A model generated the notes under the pieces. That model did not search any database, was not told the DNA's origin, and worked only from the letters and a program-made list of their open reading frames with translations. DNA of 64,000 nucleotides from Asterella californica (lineage: Eukaryota; Streptophyta; Marchantiopsida; Marchantiales; Aytoniaceae), in NCBI GenBank assembly GCA_036924285.1, contig JAYKYS010000023.1, positions 1,984,001 to 2,048,000 on the forward strand, read 5' to 3'. Of the stretch, positions 1 through 11,671 are shown one piece after another. The translations under genes and the position numbers were made by a program. The number at the start of each line of letters is the position of its first letter. Position 1 is the stretch's first letter.

Positions 1-26
1 ATGGGATTGCGGTAGATCCTGAGAAG

Positions 27-2033
27 ATGAAGAAGATTGTGGATCTTCCATTTCCGATCAACTTGACAAAGTTGAGGCAGTTTCTTGGCATGGTTGGATA
101 TTATCGTAGGTTTGTCTTTTCCTTCTCAAACAAAGCAATAGCTTTGACTATGTACATGAAGAATGGTGTTGATTTTGACTTGATAGTACATGATCAGAAG
201 GCAAAGGAAGCATTTGAGGAGCTGAAAAAGACATTAGTGACAGCTCCTATACTTGCTAAACCTGAGTGGAGTAAAGCATTTATTCTGTATACGGATGCCT
301 CCAATGTAGCAATCGGATGTAAATTAAGTCAGCTAGATGGAGATGGGCATGATCATCCTATAGCTTATGCTAGTAGGCAGATGGTTCCAGCGGAGAAGAA
401 TTACTCCGTGACTGAACGAGAAGGATTAGCGGTGATCTTTGGATTGAAGAAATTTCGACACTACTTGCTAGGAGGGAAATTTTCCATAGTCACAGATCAC
501 AAGGCTTTAAAGTATATCTTTAATAAGCTTAATGTCGAAGGTCGTATTGCTCGTTGGAATATCCTTCTAACAGAATACAATTATATGATCGAAGATAGAC
601 CAGGGAAGAAGCATGCGAATGCTGATCTTTTGTCAAGGGCTTATGATGATGAGGGAGAAGAACCGTTTGATGACTCATTTCCAGACGAGCATCTGATGAC
701 CATCACAAGCATCGAGGAGATATCGGATGAGTACAAGGAAATCTGGAGTTTCCTTGTAGATGGCTCTTTTCCAGAAGGTATGCATACCCGAGAACGTAAC
801 ACGTTGATCAAGAGATGCAAATCTTACACCATGGTGGAGAGAATTCTGTTTCATCAAGGAGCAGATGGGTTACTAAGGAGAGCAGTTGGTCAGAAAGAGG
901 CATTCAAGCTAATGCACGAGTTTCACGACGGAACTGTTTGCGGAGGTCACTTTGCTGGTAAGATAACAGCCTTCAAGATTTTGGATGCGGGTTATCAATG
1001 GAGAGGGATTTTCAAAGAGTGTTTAGACTATTGCAAAACTTGTGACGTATGTCAAGCATTTGCTCTAAAGTCTACTAGAAAACCTCCGTTAAGATCAATT
1101 CCAATATTAGGGCCGTTTGAGAAATGAGATATTGACTTTGTAGGTCCTCTTAATAAGACACCTCAAGGCAATAGATACATTGTAGTCACCACTGACTATT
1201 GTACCAAGTGGGTAGAGGCTAGACCTTTGAGAGAGACCAATGAAACAGAAGTCGATAGATTCCTATGAGAGAGGATCATCACGAGATTTGGATGTCCGTT
1301 AAAGTTGGTCTCAGATAGAGGAGGAGAGTTTGTAGGGAGCATGACTACTGCTATGCTACAACAATTTTCTATCAAGCCACGAGTAACGACCTCATACAAA
1401 CCAAATGCTAATGGTCTTACGGAGAAGACCAATCTTACACTTTGTATGATGCTCGCCAAAGATGCTGATGTTGAAACTGCGAAACATACTTAGGATAAGA
1501 GGCTACATGTCATCTTATGGGCGTACCGAACGACAACAAAGACTTCTACTGGATACTCCCCATTTCGACTGGTTTATGGAGTGGAGTCCAAGTTGCCGAT
1601 CCAATTCGAATTGGATACTTTTCAAACTATTCAACGAAAGTTGAAGAGGTCGAGAGGAGAAGACGTGGTAAGATCAAGAAAGGAGAAACTCATGGAGTTG
1701 GAAGAGACCCGAGCGGTAGCAATGATCCGGATGGAACGAGCTCAGGCGTATCAAAAGAAGAGTTACAACAAACGGTTGGGCAAGAGGGAGGTAAAACCTT
1801 TTCAAGTCGGAGATTGGGTTATGTTGTATGATGCTATCAGATTCAAGAGGGCTAGGAAGAAGTTTCTTCCGAGATATTTTGGTCCTTTTGTTGTAGATAA
1901 GGTGTGGAGCAACTTCACATATGACCTTCAGGAGCTGGGAGGAAGGAGATTTGATCGAGTAAATCATGACAAGTTGAAGTTGTTTCATCGACGAAAGTTC
2001 TCTCTTCACTCCGAGAACGGAGCGAAAATTTAG
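27..2033 (+). pseudogene. pol: Ty3/gypsy pol, 3' half (RNase H + integrase), broken
   Basis: Decayed 3' half of a Ty3/gypsy polyprotein; the upstream part lies outside the window. The first block (27-1127) has the RT connection (LRQFLGMVGYYRRF) and an RNase H domain with its acidic residues visible in YTDAS, TEREGL and VTDHKAL. The integrase HHCC zinc finger follows (HDGTVCGGH, then CKTCDVC). The integrase core carries DFVG, SDRGGEF and the Glu of GLTEKTN, and a GPF tail ends near 2033. No chromodomain follows, unlike chromoviruses. All pieces share one frame, interrupted by TGA at 1125-1127, TGA at 1266-1268 and TAG at 1491-1493. There are no frameshifts, so this is a young copy killed by point mutations. 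Family placement is from motifs only. Confidence 0.9.
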
Positions 2034-2046
2034 TCCGGGGGTAAAA

Positions 2047-2958
2047 TGTAACGACCTATGTTACACATAGGAAGTTTGTCTATTAGTAAGGTGTTTAGTT
2101 ATAACTAAGTGTTGAGAATGTTTATTGGCTGCCAAAGTACTTTAAGGATGTATCAAGTTAGTCATGACTAGCTAAAAGTTAGTTATGGTTAAACTTAGCT
2201 GTACTTTTGACAGAATTCAGATATTTGCTAAAGAGTGAGCACTACTATCTTGTCATCTTGTCTAAAAGGTAGAAAGGAGGTGGAAAGTATCCCTTATCTC
2301 CTTTTTGACTTGATATTAGTGGTTGGATTAAAGTTGTGGACTTTGTGGGCATTAAAAACAAGAAGAGATTCCACATGTTTCCTTTTTAGTGGATCCTAGT
2401 GTAGAGGGGGGTGGAAATTCGAGATTCCTTGAGAATATTCCAGAATCCTTCTAGAAGTTGTTGACTTTGAAGGAATAAGCCCATGTGAAAAGGTAAAAAG
2501 CTCATGTGATCAATGCTTTTACCTTAAGTAATATCTTAGTAAAACCCGATAAAAGTAGTTACGGCTGAGTTACCGGAGGGTACCAAAGTAAAAAACCTAG
2601 AATGTATAAATAGAGGAGTAGAGAAGAGCTCCTCATCCTTGTTTCACATTGTCGTAATGACAACTAGAGTAATATAGAGAGTGTGGGATATTTTTAGCAT
2701 GTGAGAACTTGAGAGACGTCGTTAGAATGGAGGATTTTAGTTGCTGTGTTTAAGGAGATTTTTAGTTGATAAGTTTGTGAGTGTGTGAATGAGTGAACTC
2801 AGCATTTTCCCTTCAAGTTCATGATGTGCTTCCATCAAAGCCATCAGAGGTGACCCCTGAGTGAGAGACAGGTCCGACATGTTGCAGATTCGTGGATGAC
2901 GATCGTGGAGGTTGAGAGATCGGGGGTAGTTGATCGATAGGACCACGGAGGGTTTACA
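2047..2958 (+). mobile_element. 3' LTR of the element at 27-2033
   Basis: A purine-rich tract (AGTCCGGGGGTAAAA) directly follows the integrase stop, as expected for the polypurine primer. The LTR then begins TGTAACGACC. A TATA-like TGTATAAATAG lies at about 2604-2614, a likely U3 promoter. The most plausible end is GGGTTTACA at 2958, because TGTAA...TTACA makes a short terminal inverted repeat. The 5' LTR is outside the window, so the right end is inferred and could be off by tens of bases. Confidence 0.65.
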
Positions 2959-3007
2959 GAACAGACCAAATAGGGTTCTCTAAAATAGATTAGTAAATTG
3001 AGGACCT

Positions 3008-3551
3008 CTATTTATTATGATCACTCGAGACAGACCATGCTGAGAAAAAATGGTGTTCCAAGTATAATTGGACAAGTTGAGGAGTTGAGACATCTTTCGT
3101 GGTTGGTCGAATGTGGATCATCTTGCTAAACTTATCTATGTACACGACTATGGAATCAAAATTAGAACTGATCATGCGTAGTTCAGACACTAAGTCCATA
3201 CTAACATGTTCTCAACGTTGAGAAAGAATCGTAAGGGGTTGAAGAAGACAGAGGGAGCTTGATTTGTAGTCTTTTTTTGTTGACACATTGCAAAACTTCT
3301 AGTGTATCTGCAACATCCTCTGTCAACTTGGACCAATAGAACACTCGTTGGACTGCTTCCAGTGTCTTTCTTGCTCCCGCTTGTCCTGCAATTGCTGAAT
3401 CGTGACGTTCAATTAATATGGTGGTACGTAGTTCTGGATCCTCGAGAATCCATAACTTCTCTTCATGAAATACCAATCCATGATTGTGAATAATAGTTCT
3501 TGAAATTTTGAATACTACTATTTGTGCATCAGACCTTGTGCCATCAATCAT
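3008..3551 (-). pseudogene. Gypsy integrase fragment (element H)
   Basis: Reading on the minus strand, residues encoded by 3551-3201 match the integrase zinc-binding region: RHDSAIAGQAGARKT, then VQRVFYWSKLTEDV and a degraded Cys pair (LQCVNKK). After a stop the sequence continues into an integrase-core start (DSIVVYIDKFSKMIHIRPTT), the common chromovirus-type wording. It breaks off at about 3008. The catalytic triad is not recoverable. Together with the gag piece at 4021-4403 it forms one minus-strand element lacking all of RT and RNase H. Confidence 0.7.
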
Positions 3552-3559
3552 TTTACCGA

Positions 3560-4020
3560 GAGGTCAGAATCCACCTTGACTTTAGATATTATGTTATGCA
3601 CGACAAGATGATGTACATGCTGAAACATGTGTGATAGTCATGTTGAATCACTGCCTTCATTCTAGTCAACAGATTTATCTCTTTGTCACCAAATAGACTA
3701 AAGGTTTGTGATATATCTTGATCACAAAAGTCTTCTCCCTTTCCCCCTCTGTTTAGGGAAGAGTTTTACACATGTAGACTTCGTGACATAAGGTACTACT
3801 TGAGTTCATTGAAAGATTGGAAGATTGGAGTGAAGTTCAGTTCAGAGAGATAAGAAGGAATGTGTAAAATCAAGAAAATAATATTTCTCTTTTCAGTAAA
3901 ATGCGAGAAGATTTAAAATTAGTTCATCTTTTTTTGTGTAGAAATACTAAGCTGATGCGGCTTCGGCAGGAGGTGTGGTCTCTGTAAATCTACCATCTGT
4001 CGTGGGCATTGAGTTTGAAG
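3560..4020 (-). other. Unassigned spacer inside element H
   Basis: This sits between the gag zinc knuckles and the integrase fragment of minus-strand element H, where protease, RT and RNase H should be. I see no RT or protease motif in any frame, so most of pol has been deleted and unidentified sequence fills the gap. Confidence 0.4.
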
Positions 4021-4403
4021 ACAATTCCTTGTGAAGTGTCTTGCTTCCTTACAATTTCCACACAAAGGCACTTGCCCAATCTGTCTTCTCGGATGAGGAC
4101 AGGTGGACCACCAGTGTCCGGTCTCTCCTCAATCATTACAAGTCCTAGGAAGAGGGTTTAGAGGTCGTTGTGATGAAATAGGTTGCCAAGGCGTCCTGGT
4201 CTGTATCGTACCAACCATATCCCTAAGAGTATAACGATTAAACCAAGCAAGAGACGAAGGAGTGAAAGGTTGTATCATTTCGATCCTGTAGCGCAAGATT
4301 CTCCACTTGGATCTTGTAGATATCTCTCATCGTCTTCTTCCCAGCCTGCTCAATTAACAGTTTGATCTTGCGTACATTGATCTCTAGTGTGTCCAGAAGA
4401 GTT
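4021..4403 (-). pseudogene. gag: Gag C-terminus with two CCHC zinc knuckles (element H)
   Basis: On the minus strand, 4403-4250 reads as a helical gag tail (LEINVRKIKLLIEQAGKK). Two zinc knuckles of the form C-x2-C-x4-H-x4-C follow. The first (4140-4099) is CND*GETGHWWSTC, with the second Cys codon changed to TGA. The second (4062-4021) is CGNCKEARHFTRNC, with all four ligands present. Tandem knuckles bind RNA during packaging in gypsy-type nucleocapsids. They are too short and broken for normal gene finders, but the ligand spacing is exact in both. Confidence 0.72.
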
Positions 4404-5035
4404 ACAAAGGTTACTCGTCTATTGTAGACGAGTTTGCAGATGTTTTTGCTGGTCGTGCTATCTATACAATGAGGGATTTATATTCAGGGTATGATCAGTT
4501 TCAATTATCCTCTGAGAGTGGAGACTTGACTACAATGAGGACACCTTTGGGGTTATTAAGGATGTGCACCTTGCCACAAGGTGCTACCAATTCTGTAGCA
4601 CATATGATGAATGGCATGAACAAAGTTTTGAGCAATTTCATTCGTGAAAAAACTATGTCATTTCGTGACGATGCGTCGATCAAAGGATGTGCTGAGGAGG
4701 AGAAGAATGAGATAATAGATCAGAAGGGGTGCCGTAAGTTTGTTGTAGACCACATAGCTTACTGTGATAAGATATTGAGTCGATTGGAGGAGATTTATCT
4801 GACTTTGTCAAGAGCAAAGTCTGCGTTTGGAGAACATGAGGTATTAATTGTGGGGCACCTTGTGGATGTTATGGTTGGAAGCCTTGTCCAAACAAGGTTG
4901 ACGCCATTCAAAGGATGAAAGAGGCATGTGGATCGGTTACTGAGGTGAAAAGAATCTTAGATGCATGTGTGTTCTATCACATATGGATTCCACACTTTGC
5001 ACATGTATAGATTCATTATACAAATGCTGAGGAAA
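4404..5035 (+). pseudogene. Gypsy reverse transcriptase fragment (element G)
   Basis: Closely related to the RT of element B (19745-20370): IVDEF, DLYSGYDQFQLSSES, TPLGLLRMCTLPQGATNSVAHMMNGMNKVL. The catalytic motif reads FRDD here rather than the FLDD of B and C, so the position next to the aspartates is altered. A frameshift near 4860 and stops near 5010 end the match. The left junction at about 4404 abuts element H in opposite orientation, and the right junction abuts the LTR piece of element D. It may be an internal remnant of D or a separate insertion. Confidence 0.8.
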
Positions 5036-5231
5036 GTAGGTTGATAGTATGTTATTTATCTTGTTCAAGCACTCGTACGCTTGTGCAAGTGATTTCATAC
5101 TTAAATATGTTGTCAAAGTACATAACTTTAAGTCTATCATGTGGATAGAGTTTAAGCTCATGGATTGTACTTACATGTCGTCATGCATTCTTTCTAGCTT
5201 GATTAAGTTATCTTTTAGGGTTACGTTATCA
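5036..5231 (+). mobile_element. LTR of element D, left part (split by C)
   Basis: Resembles B's 5' LTR around 15300-15412 (AGTCTATCATGT, GGGCTTAAGCTCATGG-like text, TTTCTAGCTTGATTAAGTTAT). It stops exactly where element C begins (5232). The homology resumes at 25003 on the far side of C, so this is one plus-strand LTR interrupted by a roughly 19.8 kb insertion. The first part of the LTR is missing or unrecognisable. Confidence 0.65.
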
Positions 5232-7212
5232 TGTCGGATTTTGCATGAAAGATGTCTAGGAAAACGTGAGGTTTTTGGCTGTGGAGATGTACTATGCTGA
5301 ACAGAAACAAGACAGAGAAAAACAACCATGAAAACAAGTGCTACAATATATACCAACTCTCAATGCACATACACTGCCGGTTCTTTCTTCTTAAGAACAC
5401 AAAACTGAGAAACAGACCAGAGCGATCTGTAATCTACTTCAAAACCCCTAAAATGAACCTTTGAATATCAACCCTAACCCAAAACCACCGAAGCGTAGCT
5501 CAAAGCAAGAGAAACTTTCCAACAAAAAGAGCTGCACCAATATCACACGATTGAAACCCAAGTCCAAACCATATCAATGTACAAGCTATTAGCTAAAGCT
5601 AGCTACCACAAGCTGTATATAGCCAACTAGATCCTAACGAACTCCAAACGATGAAAACCGTAGCGAAGGAACCAAAAAAAACCTATTTGAGAACTTTCTC
5701 CTTTTGTCAAACGGTCTTCAGATGTCGATAAGGTCTTCTTCCTTGACTCCGTTGGCTTCAGATCCGACTCGCAACAGTCGAGATATCATCGATTTTCAGT
5801 CGCAAGTGATGGAACCTTCAAAAACTCCTTCTTATAGCTTAACACCGCACACACCGCACAAACAGATCGTCTAAACTGATATCCGTCTTCTCTGATAGGT
5901 AGATCCAACTACCTTGAACCCAACGAGACTCCAAACAAGCTGTTTGGAGTTCTCCTCGCAAAACTACGCAAGAAATTTGATCACATGACATAAAAAATTG
6001 ACGTAAATCGACTCCCTGCGGCTCAAACTTGCTCACCACACCCAAACCAACAACCCAATCCACGTACGGTCTTCTCCTATGCGTAGATGAAGACTTCCTG
6101 ATCGAGTAGGCACCAAGAACGGAGAGTTGGGCTCACCGATCGCGAAGAACAATCCAATCTCAAGTCGGAGGTGAAAGAAAATCTGACGTAAGCACTTTCA
6201 TGCGAGTCAATTTCACTCAGAACTCCTGAACTGCTCGATGAAACTTCGTATCGTCTTCAATTTCTTGAAGAACTCAACGTCTTGATCCCGATGGATCCAA
6301 GGACCGGCAAGTTTGGACACCGGAACGGTCCGAACGGTCCAACTCTCTTTTACAAGTTATTGAAGTCATCCAAATGTCTCTCCTCCATCTCAATTTTTCC
6401 TAGAACACAATCCTTGATCCGTCACTTCACAAATCGTCTTAACCCACACGTAGCCAGCACAGATCTGAACCCAATGACACCTCCGTGCATGCATTGGACT
6501 TCTCAATTGTCCAAAATGTCCACCGACAGATCGGAAATACAAGCTAGTCCCTTAAGTAGCCCCCTTACGTGAGTCACAATACGTACAAGTTATCTCCAAT
6601 AATGAGAAAGCAGACCCCTTACATCCTTAGTATATCGCTTAGAGCCGCAAATACCCAATCAACAAGTAAACTAGAGTCTAGCTTGATTTTCTCTTCTTTC
6701 AAGTCGTGTAGCTTCTCCATTAGACGTCCAAATGAAGTAGACAAAGTGTCCATGGAAAGCTGACAACAAGCTCTACCCATTGATGCGATGAAAGTGAAGA
6801 TCCGAATTTGTACCAAAAGCTGATAAGCTGGAGCCTAGCTTGTCTTTCCCATCTTTCGAGTCATGTAATTTCTCCAAACGAAGTAGATGAAGTGCCTATG
6901 GAGTGCTCACAAAGAGCTCTACCCATAGATGCTATGAAGGTGAAGATCCGAAGTTGTGCCAAAGCCGGTAAGCTAGGGCCTAACTTGTCTTTCTCATCTT
7001 TTGAGTCCTGTAACTTCTCCATTAGGCGTCCAAACAAAGTAGATGAAGTGCCTATGGAGTGCTGACAAAGAGCTCTATCCATTGATGCTATGAAAGTGAA
7101 GACTCGAAGTTGTGCCAAAAGTCCGTAAGCTGAGGCCTAGCTTGTCTTTTCCATGATGTCTTTGGAGCGACAAGCATCGAATTCTGAATTCAGGTAGGAC
7201 CGGTCCACGACA
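5232..7212 (-). mobile_element. 3' LTR of element C
   Basis: On the minus strand the LTR starts TGTCGTGGACCGG at 7212, immediately after a polypurine tract (TTTAGAGGGGGTGG). It ends AAAATCCGACA at 5232, giving about 1.98 kb with TGTCG...CGACA ends. Part of the interior (5940-6740) recurs at 24157-24943. The LTR contains a three-copy tandem repeat described separately. No host gene is visible; short reading frames here are incidental. Confidence 0.72.
6675..7145. repeat. Three-copy tandem repeat (about 150 bp unit) in C's LTR
   Basis: Three imperfect head-to-tail copies share GAAGTAGA-GAAGTG-CTATGGA, AGCTCTACCCAT-GATGC-ATGAA and CTAGCTTGTCTTTC. Equivalent points fall at about 6734, 6881 and 7036, a period of 147-156 bp. 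The repeat is absent from the rearranged 5' LTR copy beyond its first unit. LTR-internal repeats of this kind often carry U3 enhancer elements; no such role is shown here. Confidence 0.75.
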
Positions 7213-9826
7213 AGATATCCACCCCCTCTAAACTTGTGCATCCTCTGGTATGCACCAGAGATACCAACCAAAGAGTGGACCGACACGCACTTCGTCATAA
7301 CGTCCTACTTCTCATCGTAGCCAACCTCATCTTCAAGGTCTTCTGCATAATCCTCACCCTCAAACTGAAACTCCGTCAAGATATCTACTAGATCGACCTC
7401 CTCATCTCTCTTTTTGAAAATCTTGATACGTTTACCTGCCAATGGTATCTTCAAGCTCGTTCTATCCAACTCTTACAAGACGTAAGTTGCGTTGTCATGA
7501 ACCTTCTTCGTCTCATACGGATCAAACCTTTGTCTGAAAAACTTCCGAAGTGCACTATGCCGGTTGTCTAGACTGTTGTCATAGACTAACACCCAATCAT
7601 CTTCCTTGATTTCTCTAGGTCTCAAAGGATGTCGCTGATTAAATCTGATCTTACTCTTCAACCGTGCTTCTCGTAGCTTATCCAAGCAGTTTGGATATCC
7701 TCATGTCTTCTCTCTAATTGCCTAATTCGAATAGCAAGAAGCTCTTCCCTAGTCAAATTGTCTTTCCATGGTAACACACTCCATGTCAAAACTGGTTCTT
7801 CAATCAGTATGATAGGTTTCTGACATGTGATGAGTTCCACTGACATGTAACTTGTCACCGAGCTGTGCGTCGTTCGATCTACTTATACGCAAATGATAAG
7901 AGTCGAGGTCAGTCGTGCACACTTCCGTTGCAAGCCTTCACCAAAGCCTTCACAATGAGCGGATGATCTCGTTCACTCTTGGCATTCCCTTCGAGATTGT
8001 ATGCAGTTGTCAATGACAACCCACCACACACCTTGCAAAGAATTCACGAGCCTCATGTGCATCTAACTCTCCCCGATTTGTAGTGATCTTTCTCATACAT
8101 CCATATCGACAACAACCTCTTCCAAGAGAAATCTACATACCCCTTGTACATACCCCTTGAACGTCTCGATGTCGAATATTCGAATACATCTGACATGTCA
8201 AACAAGACTCCACAAAAGATATGACATCCTTGTACATATTTTTCCACCAATATCGCTCTTTCATCTTCGTAAAAGTGATCCAAATCTCTCGATGTCCGGT
8301 CCAAAGACTCTCATGAAATGCTTTCAGCAACTTTTACTGATCTTCCTTGTCGCAAATCACTCGTAGCAGAATCTCACCTTTCTACTTCGGTCGCTTCCAA
8401 AAACACACATCTTGCAACATGAAGTTGTAGGTCTTCTTTCGAACTCTCCGAAATCTCTCATCCGTCCAACCTGTCTGCTTAGCCATCATACTAAGATACC
8501 TCCCGATGTCAAGCAAATCATCATCATACAATCTTTCAACAAATAACTCATCTTCCCTTCTTGTCTGTGCAATCAAATAGAACTCTGCACCCACGTCATT
8601 AATGTCTTCAACCATCTCATTCTCCTCATCATATCGAGCTCGAGATAACATATCGATCATCGAATTATCTTTCCTTACGATATGTCTAAACTCTGAGTTC
8701 AACGACTTGATATATGTGATCCATAGTAACATCGCAATATCAAGAGTTGAACAATTCATGATCATCTCTAACAACGGCAAGCAATCAGTTTCAACCACCA
8801 CTACTGCTCCGATCAAATACTCTTTCTCGTTTTTCATGACTGAAACAATACTCCATAGTTCTCTTTTCACTTGCGAGTAAGTACATTGTCGAGCACTTAA
8901 CACCTTCGCTCTGAACCTAACTGCAAACATGTCTCCATCCTCATCATCTTGTCCTATTGTCTATCCGATTGCAACCGGACTTGTATCTACAATAAGAACC
9001 ACCGGCTTGGCACCCTTGTAAATCCTTCCCAAAACTGGAGGAGAAGATAGTAAGGACTTCAACTTCCGCACCGCATCAGTATGCTCTTCCTCCCATCTGA
9101 ACTTATGACCCTTGCGTAACAACCCATAACGGATCCGTCACATGCGCATAATGAGGAATCCAAATGTGATAGAATACACAAGCACCCAAAAACCTTCTTA
9201 CTTCTGTCAACGAGTTGCAAACCTCCTTCATCCTCTCAATCGCATCCACTTTGTTCGGGTCTGGCTTCAGACCAAACGATCCACACAAATGATCAACGAT
9301 CAAGACTTCTCTAATCTCAAATGTAGACTTCACACTTGACAGCGTGAGATGAACTTCCTCAAGTCAAGATAGGATCTTCTCACAGTCTACTATGTGATCG
9401 ATGACATTCGCCGACACCCCCTCTGATCTAATGTTTCATCCTCTACACATCCTTTGATGAGGATGTCATCCAAGAACGACATCGTCTTTTCAGGGATGAA
9501 GTCCCTTAGAACTCGATTCATCTCATTCATCATGTGCGCTATTGAGTTAGTAGCTCCATGTGATAAGGTACACATCCTAACCAACCCCAAAGATGTCTTC
9601 ATTGTCGTGAAGCTTCTGCTCTACTCCGCTAGTTGAAACTGATCATATCTTGATAAAGATCTTTCATTGAGTAAATTGCTCTTCATGCAAACGCTTCAGC
9701 AAACTCATCCACAATCAGTCCTATCCTAGCATTTCTGATTGTTACTCCGTTCACCTGTTGTATGTCTTAGATGAACCGCAGCGATCCATTCTTCTTAGAC
9801 ATTGTAAACCATCTGCTCGAATACGG
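7213..9826 (-). pseudogene. pol: Element C pol: RT, RNase H, integrase (interrupted, decayed)
   Basis: Reading downward from 9826: RT start (PYSSRWFTMSKKNGSL), RMCTLSHGATNSIAHMM, catalytic FLDDILIKGC (about 9475), and the thumb/connection VRRFLGACVFYHIWIPHY. RNase H at 8930-8382 keeps VETDCLPLLEM and DMLSRARYD. The integrase zinc finger at 8330-8133 reads HESLWTGH...CLTC. The integrase core is partly deleted, leaving YNLEGNAKSERDHP with the catalytic Glu context. The integrase tail lies at 7685-7473. Stops and frameshifts are numerous. The RT begins abruptly at 9826 because element A is inserted there. It is clearly the same family as B, only more diverged. Confidence 0.88.
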
Positions 9827-10102
9827 TGTCGTGTTGTGGTTTGGCTAGGGTGTGAAACCACCACATATCCTTCGTACGTGTTTGGTGTTGAGGAGCCACT
9901 AGGATCTTATCGTGTCAAAAGATAAGGCTCCACGTGGACGATCCGTGTACTCTTCGCTGAGTGGAGATAAGAGTAGTACTCTTGTCGTCACATGGGGAGA
10001 TTGATGTATAAGAAGAGAGGTGCGCGGAGCTTGAGGGACAGAGTGTAGAGTATCCAAGTCTAGGGTGAGTGTGATCAGTATCATCGGATGAAGTAAGCGG
10101 CA

Positions 10103-10333
10103 GTGCGAGTGGTAGGCATGAACGGAGAGCCCTTTCGTGCTCCTGATCTTCCACTTGCGCATCCATTCGTCATTAAGATTCATTGTCTGCCGCGGGATCA
10201 TTTTCGAGTATTTATGGTAGCTCACTGGGGCGAGTCGTTCATGACCGCGGTGATGGCTACTCCAGACCCTATCATTCTTCCTATTGTCACATACGACGCG
10301 GTTTGGGATCTTACTGTCTATATCTTGCTTTGA
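10103..10333 (+). CDS. Small ORF, module 1 of a duplicated pair inside A's LTR
   Basis: A 76-residue frame that I do not recognise. It contains HPFVIKIHC, then VAHWGESF and PIILPIV. It shares a pattern with the following ORF: PF near the start, a [WF]GE[SD][FY] motif, about 8 residues, then a P-[IF]-[IV]-[LV]-P-[IF]-V hydrophobic stretch. It ends with TGA at 10331-10333 in the same frame as module 2. Two adjacent related frames are unlikely in random LTR sequence, so this may be an accessory ORF or a captured gene fragment. No signal peptide is evident. Confidence 0.35.
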   Translation: MRVVGMNGEPFRAPDLPLAHPFVIKIHCLPRDHFRVFMVAHWGESFMTAVMATPDPIILPIVTYDAVWDLTVYILL

Positions 10334-10339
10334 TGTAGT

Positions 10340-10555
10340 ATGGATCCTCCATTAGATCTGAACTTTCCAGCGAGAGTTCCGTTCAACACCTGGGTCGAAA
10401 TACGTTGTTACAGTCGACCTAAGGTGGCGCATCGAGAGTTTGTCGTCAGGAACTTCGGAGAGGATTATTACAACCAGATAATAGCTTCGTCCGTTCCTTT
10501 TGTAGTTCCGTTTATTGTCAACCGTTTTAGAGTCGGGATTCTGACTCTCTATTGA
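10340..10555 (+). CDS. Small ORF, module 2 of the duplicated pair
   Basis: A 71-residue frame in the same phase as module 1 and two codons after its TGA. It reads VPFNTWVEIRCYSR, then VVRNFGEDYYN and VPFVVPFIV, matching module 1 in order and spacing. The protein-level match is better than the DNA match, which suggests both once coded. Joined by readthrough or before a nonsense change, they would give a two-repeat protein of about 150 residues. Function unknown. Confidence 0.35.
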   Translation: MDPPLDLNFPARVPFNTWVEIRCYSRPKVAHREFVVRNFGEDYYNQIIASSVPFVVPFIVNRFRVGILTLY

Positions 10556-11317
10556 GTGTAGTTTGTACTTCGTGTTTACGTGCTTCGTTGCCGACGGCAT
10601 CATCAACGGCACGTGTTTGTAGTTTGTTCAATATAAACTTTGAGGCCTAAATGGTACTCTTGGATAAAAAATTCATTCTTTGTGTGTTTGTCATGTGAGT
10701 GAAGACAAAACCCTTTTGTCAACTTGTTTCTCATTGGTCGAAAGTTTGACCAATCACCTTCTACCAAGTTCCTCTCACGTTTTAAGGGTTAGAGGCACTT
10801 CCCGTGGTCCATTCGCGGAGTGTGAGCTATGGTTGGAAAGCTTGGGAGACGAGGATGCCCGTGGACTCAATGGTTGCTGGATTTGAAGCGCGGATGAGAA
10901 AGTTACGATCAATTGAAGCTGAGGGGGTCAAATTCATGACCAATTTCATTTCCGTGAGGTCTTTTTCGCTTTCTGGGAGTTCTGTGAGGTTGCTGGAGAT
11001 GAATTGACTGTTGCTGGAAAGCTCTTAAGATGGGCTTGCCGATGGACTCCGAGATCGATCGATTCCAAGCCGGAGTGAAAAAGTTATGGCCAGCTGAAGT
11101 TGGGTGTCTCAAATCGGAGGTTATGATAGTATGCGACTGTAAACATGAGACATTGAGAGAGATATGGGGAGTTTGAGGTCGAATTTTGCTATGAAACCTT
11201 CCAGTGTCTGAGAAGGTACAGTCAGCTACCTACCTGTGAAATTTTGGATTATTGGGTTGAAGGGAAACGTTGTTTTTGTGCACAAGGGTCTGCATATCGC
11301 CTTGTGTCATTGACGAA

Positions 11318-11671
11318 AAGGGCTTGGATCGTTCCGAGAGTTTGGTTGAAGATCTGCTGGTGAAATTTTACAGAGTGGTAGTGATGGTGACACATTAGCT
11401 TCCTGAGAAGTTTGAGCTGTTTTGATCGAGCGGTTTGTGAGGAATCGAACAGCAAAGTTCTGTCAAAATAGTATCATGTTATAAAAACAGCGATAAGGGC
11501 TTGATCGTTCCGAGAGTTTGGTTGAAGATATGCTGGTGAAATTTTACAGAGTGGTAGTGATGGTGACACATTAGCTTCCTGAGAAGTTTGAGCTGTTTTG
11601 ATCGAGTGGTTTGTGAGGAATCGAACAGCAAAGTTTTGTTGAAATAGTATCGTGTTATAGAAACAGCGAAC
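11318..11671. repeat. Tandem duplication, about 176 bp x 2, in A's LTR
   Basis: Two nearly identical head-to-tail copies, starting at about 11318 and 11495. They share GTTCCGAGAGTTTGGTTG, GGTAGTGATGGTGACACAT and GAGCTGTTTTGATCGAG. Only a few substitutions separate them, so the duplication is recent relative to the element. Confidence 0.85.

Noticed and set aside
2737..2946. Coding frame in the LTR at 2047-2958
   Set aside because: Inside LTR sequence, no domain, no second copy supporting coding.
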